A stretch of 9,890 nt of DNA, taken from assembly GCA_002305685.1 (NCBI GenBank), contig DBQB01000045.1:19815-29704 (forward strand), in the 5' to 3' direction. Of the stretch, positions 7,710-9,890 are shown piece after piece. The translations under genes were made by a program, and so were the position numbers. Under the pieces are notes generated by a model. It saw only the letters and a program-made list of their open reading frames with translations, was not told where the DNA came from and ran no database searches. The stretch is from Ruminococcaceae bacterium UBA1405 (GTDB taxonomy: Bacteria > Bacillota > Clostridia > Oscillospirales > Ruminococcaceae). The number at the start of each line of letters is the position of its first letter. Within the stretch, counting starts at the first letter, position 1.

Positions 7710-8069
7710 ATGTCACAGATCGCATCCTTTTATCTGCTCAAAGACGGCCAGCGGCAGGAACTGTACGGCGGCGACTGCTCCGGCGCGGTCTATCTGGCCA
7801 TCTGGGACTGGTGTGAGAGCGAGCTGGATCTGGATGTCCGTTTTCCTGCTCCCCAGACGGAGGACACCCTGGACTGCGCTCTGCTGGAGGGAGAGCTGGC
7901 GTCTGATCTGCTGGCAGCTCTGCGGGAACAGAATCTTCCGGATCTGGCCGCTGAAATTGCCCCAGACTGGAACCTGCCCACTGGTGCGGTGCAAAGCGGG
8001 CTGGAAACGCTGCGCTCCCATCTGGAGCTGGTGCAGGGCGATACTGCCCTACTATATGAAATGACTTGA
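7710..8069 (+). CDS. Hypothetical small acidic protein, 119 residues
   Basis: A strong AGGAGG at 7697-7702, seven bases before ATG 7710, fixes this frame; a longer-looking alternative frame starting at 7693 would place its own start inside that site region. The protein opens MSQIASFYLLKDGQRQELYG, then AVYLAIWDWCESELDLDV, and is Leu- and acid-rich with several predicted helices (ESELDLDV, LASDLLAALREQNLPDLAAE, GLETLRSHLELV). I recognise no family. The small acidic form and the place between SF0329 and rtcB fit an immunity-type protein, but this is inference. Confidence 0.75.
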   Translation: MSQIASFYLLKDGQRQELYGGDCSGAVYLAIWDWCESELDLDVRFPAPQTEDTLDCALLEGELASDLLAALREQNLPDLAAEIAPDWNLPTGAVQSGLETLRSHLELVQGDTALLYEMT

Positions 8070-8070
8070 C

Positions 8071-8083
8071 GGGGCTATGCCCC
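8071..8083 (+). repeat. Short GC hairpin between two genes
   Basis: GGGGC and GCCCC flank a three-base loop (TAT) just downstream of the preceding stop and 12 bases before the rtcB ribosome binding site. It lacks a following T-run, so it is not a convincing terminator; it could slow polymerase or stabilise RNA ends, or be chance. Confidence 0.35.
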
Positions 8084-8105
8084 CATAGAATATTGAGAGG
8101 TAACC

Positions 8106-9314
8106 ATGATAGAAATTAAAGGAAAATACAACGAGGCCAAGATCTTCACCGATGTGGTGGACAGCGCCTCCATCGCACAGGTTCAGGAGCTGTGCAACCA
8201 AGAATTTGCGGCGGGCAGCCGCATCCGGCTGATGCCCGACATCCACGCCGGCAAGGGCTGCACCATCGGCACAACTATGACCATAACCGATAGGGTGGTG
8301 CCCAATCTGGTGGGGGTGGACATTGGGTGCGGCATGGAAACTATCCGCATCCGGGAGGGACGGCTGGAGCTTCAGAAGCTGGACAAGCTGATCTATGAGA
8401 AGATCCCCTCCGGCTTCTCCATCCGGGATAAGGCCCACCGCTATCTCAGCCAGATCGACCTGAGCGAGCTGTGCTGTGCCCGCCATGTGGATCTGCTCCG
8501 GGCGGAAAAGAGCATCGGCACCCTGGGCGGCGGGAACCACTTCATTGAGGTGGACAAGGACGACGAAGGAAATCTCTACATCGTGGTCCACTCCGGCAGC
8601 CGTCATCTGGGCGTAGAGGTGGCCGGCTACTATCAGGAGGCGGGCTACAAGGTGCTCAACCGCACCGACGACGCCTCCCTGCGGGCGCTGATGGCTCAGA
8701 TGAAGGCAGAGGGCCGGGAAAAGGAAATCCAGAAAGAACTGAAGAAACTGAAAAACCTCAAGCAGACCAGTATCCCCAAAGCTCTGGCCTATGTGTCCGG
8801 GGAGCTGTTCCGGCAGTATATCCACGACATGAAGATTGTCCAGCATTTCGCCATGCTCAACCGGCAGGCCATGATGGACGAGATTGTGGGGGGCATGAAG
8901 CTTCATGTGGAGGAGCAGTTCACCACCATCCACAACTACATCGACACCGACGCCATGATCCTGCGGAAAGGGGCCGTGTCCGCCAAGGCGGGCGAACAGC
9001 TGCTCATCCCCATCAATATGCGGGACGGGAGCCTGCTCTGTGTGGGCAAGGGCAACGAGGACTGGAACTGCTCCGCCCCCCACGGCGCGGGGCGGCTCAT
9101 GAGCCGGGCGGACGCCAAGCAATCCTTCACGGTGTCTGAGTTCAAAAGGCAGATGGCGGAGGTCTACACCACCTCGGTGAGCAAGGCCACCCTGGATGAG
9201 TGCCCCATGGCCTATAAGGGGATGCAGGACATTCTGGACAACATCGGCCCCACAGCGGATGTAGTAAAGATCATCCGCCCCATCTACAACTTCAAGGCTG
9301 GGGATGAGGATTGA
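8106..9314 (+). CDS. rtcB: RtcB family RNA ligase (3'-phosphate/5'-OH joining)
   Basis: A 402-residue RtcB, close to the usual length. The enzyme joins RNA ends carrying a 2',3'-cyclic phosphate or 3'-phosphate to a 5'-OH, using GTP and Mn2+, in the cytosol. The conserved elements are present in order: DIHAGKG (45-51), the metal site VGVDIGCGM with Asp72 and Cys75, GGGNHF (141-146, His145), HSGSR with His162, the GTP-contacting NRQAM (252-256), TIHNY with His276, and SAPHGAGR with His326, the expected guanylated histidine. A Lys-rich insert near 199-220 (EKEIQKELKKLKNL) is typical of some bacterial forms. GAGAGG at 8095-8100 supports the start. It is the last plus-strand gene, 36 bp after the 119-residue gene; no archease or PrfH gene is beside it in the window. 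In this immunity array it may repair tRNA or rRNA cut by toxin nucleases, which is inference. Confidence 0.95.
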   Translation: MIEIKGKYNEAKIFTDVVDSASIAQVQELCNQEFAAGSRIRLMPDIHAGKGCTIGTTMTITDRVVPNLVGVDIGCGMETIRIREGRLELQKLDKLIYEKIPSGFSIRDKAHRYLSQIDLSELCCARHVDLLRAEKSIGTLGGGNHFIEVDKDDEGNLYIVVHSGSRHLGVEVAGYYQEAGYKVLNRTDDASLRALMAQMKAEGREKEIQKELKKLKNLKQTSIPKALAYVSGELFRQYIHDMKIVQHFAMLNRQAMMDEIVGGMKLHVEEQFTTIHNYIDTDAMILRKGAVSAKAGEQLLIPINMRDGSLLCVGKGNEDWNCSAPHGAGRLMSRADAKQSFTVSEFKRQMAEVYTTSVSKATLDECPMAYKGMQDILDNIGPTADVVKIIRPIYNFKAGDED

Positions 9315-9488
9315 ATAAGCAAGCAGAAGAAGTCCAATGGTATTAAGTCAAGAGGGTGATGCAAGGAAAAATTGAGTAAAACAGTACACAAAGCAGGATG
9401 TCAGAAGCAAAAAGGCAACAACAATCTAAGCCCTGCCCCTGAGAAAATTTGAAACAGGGCATGAACACCAGAGCGGCAAACGGTTCGC
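9315..9488. mobile_element. End region of the IS110-family element, possible bridge RNA or end sequence
   Basis: This 174 bp gap between the rtcB stop and the transposase stop has no open frame worth calling. It should contain the right end of the insertion sequence, but I cannot place the boundary. The plus strand is A-rich near 9360-9430. It holds an inverted repeat (9430-9460). IS110-family elements make a structured bridge RNA from a non-coding end; whether it lies on this side depends on the subgroup, so the assignment is tentative. Confidence 0.4.
9430..9460 (-). repeat. Inverted repeat at the IS end (hairpin)
   Basis: GCCCTG at 9430-9435 pairs with CAGGGC at 9455-9460 around a 19-base loop. 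A second CCCTG at 9437-9441 can pair with the same partner, so the RNA could switch between two hairpins. It lies downstream of the transposase stop on the minus strand. It may be part of the element's end or a bridge RNA, or a weak terminator; the T-run following on the minus strand is poor. Confidence 0.4.
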
Positions 9489-9890
9489 TCAGCCCTCCGG
9501 CGGGATATACAGGCGGTTGTCTTTCAGCAGTCGAAAGACCAACCGGACCAGTTTTCTGGCAGTTAAAGCGAGTGCGCGTTTGTGCTGGTACTTGTTGACC
9601 TCTTTGAATTTAAGGTCATAGTAGCGCCGGAACTCGGAGTCGCATCTTCTCACAGAGTTGGCGGCTTCCAGCAGGTAGTAACGGAGATAGCGGTTGCCAG
9701 ATTTAATCATTTGGGAATGTTCGGCTTCAAATTCACCGGATTGGCTTTTGTGCCAGACAAGACCGGCAAACTTAGCGACAGAGGCTTGAGAGCTGAAACG
9801 GTGGATATCGCCGATCTCAGCGATAATACCGGCGGAGTAAACCTTGCCAATGCCAGGGATGGAAGTTAGAGTGTTTGGGATAATTTCAAA
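9489..9890 (-). CDS. IS110-family transposase, C-terminal part (cut by the right edge)
   Basis: The frame is open to the right edge, so only the last 133 residues are seen; the shorter ORF beginning at 9710 is just its internal Met. The C-terminal Transposase_20/IS116-IS110-IS902 domain is clear: the helix-hairpin-helix TLTSIPGIGKVYSAGIIAEI with GD, the central FSSQASVAKFAGLVW, and the signature SGNRYLRYYLLEAANSVRR, followed by a basic tail (NKYQHKRALALTARKLVRLV). IS110 proteins are DEDD-plus-serine recombinases guided by a bridge RNA. The N-terminal DEDD half lies beyond the window. It is convergent with rtcB. The visible part has no internal stop or frameshift. Confidence 0.9.
   Translation of the reverse strand, partial: FEIIPNTLTSIPGIGKVYSAGIIAEIGDIHRFSSQASVAKFAGLVWHKSQSGEFEAEHSQMIKSGNRYLRYYLLEAANSVRRCDSEFRRYYDLKFKEVNKYQHKRALALTARKLVRLVFRLLKDNRLYIPPEG

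Noticed and set aside
7693..8064. Alternative frame of 123 residues starting at 7693
   Set aside because: Its start lies just before and within the AGGAGG that serves ATG 7710, and its Cys/Arg/Trp-rich composition looks like a shifted shadow.
8052..9122. 356-residue open frame opposite rtcB
   Set aside because: Lies wholly opposite the confirmed RtcB catalytic motifs and has no recognised protein family.
9582..9869. 95-residue plus-strand frame opposite the transposase
   Set aside because: Antisense to an IS110 transposase with intact C-terminal signatures.

Overview
The window looks like an accessory region of a gut-type Firmicute (class Clostridia, perhaps Oscillospiraceae or Lachnospiraceae). 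This rests on fairly GC-rich codon use in most genes, strong AGGAGG-type ribosome binding sites, closely packed co-directional genes, and domain types (DUF4261, SUFU, DUF4253, SUKH, DUF2262, SF0329) familiar from Clostridia. The genus cannot be fixed from the sequence.

Layout: eight plus-strand genes run from base 1 to 9314 with gaps of only 15-74 bp, so they probably form one operon or a tightly packed gene array. Gene 1 (from the left edge to 4422) encodes a very large acidic protein of at least 1472 residues. It is a chain of domains: an unnamed N-terminal region, a TPR-like helical region, DUF4261, an acidic linker, a SUFU domain, a DUF7832-like module and a C-terminal DUF4253. Several of these families are predicted immunity domains of polymorphic toxin systems. 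It is followed by a CbrC/UPF0167 protein with an extra N-terminal region (4438-5301), an unrecognised 144-residue protein (5335-5769), an SMI1/KNR4 (SUKH) protein with an extra N-terminal region (5795-6544), a probable DUF2262 protein (6616-7104), an SF0329-family protein (7179-7691), an unrecognised acidic 119-residue protein (7710-8069), and an RtcB RNA ligase with all its metal and catalytic residues (8106-9314).

The right end (about 9315-9890) is the 3' part of an IS110-family insertion sequence on the minus strand, cut by the window edge. Its end lies just beyond rtcB.

Interpretation (inference): this is a polyimmunity locus, an array of proteins that neutralise toxins from competing bacteria, with no recognisable toxin, delivery or secretion gene in view. 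The RNA ligase could add a repair arm by resealing RNAs cut by toxin nucleases. The most interesting points are the multi-domain immunity chain, the N-terminal fusions on CbrC and SUKH, the rtcB gene without PrfH or archease beside it, and the two unnamed small proteins. No tRNA, rRNA, CRISPR array or convincing promoter was seen.
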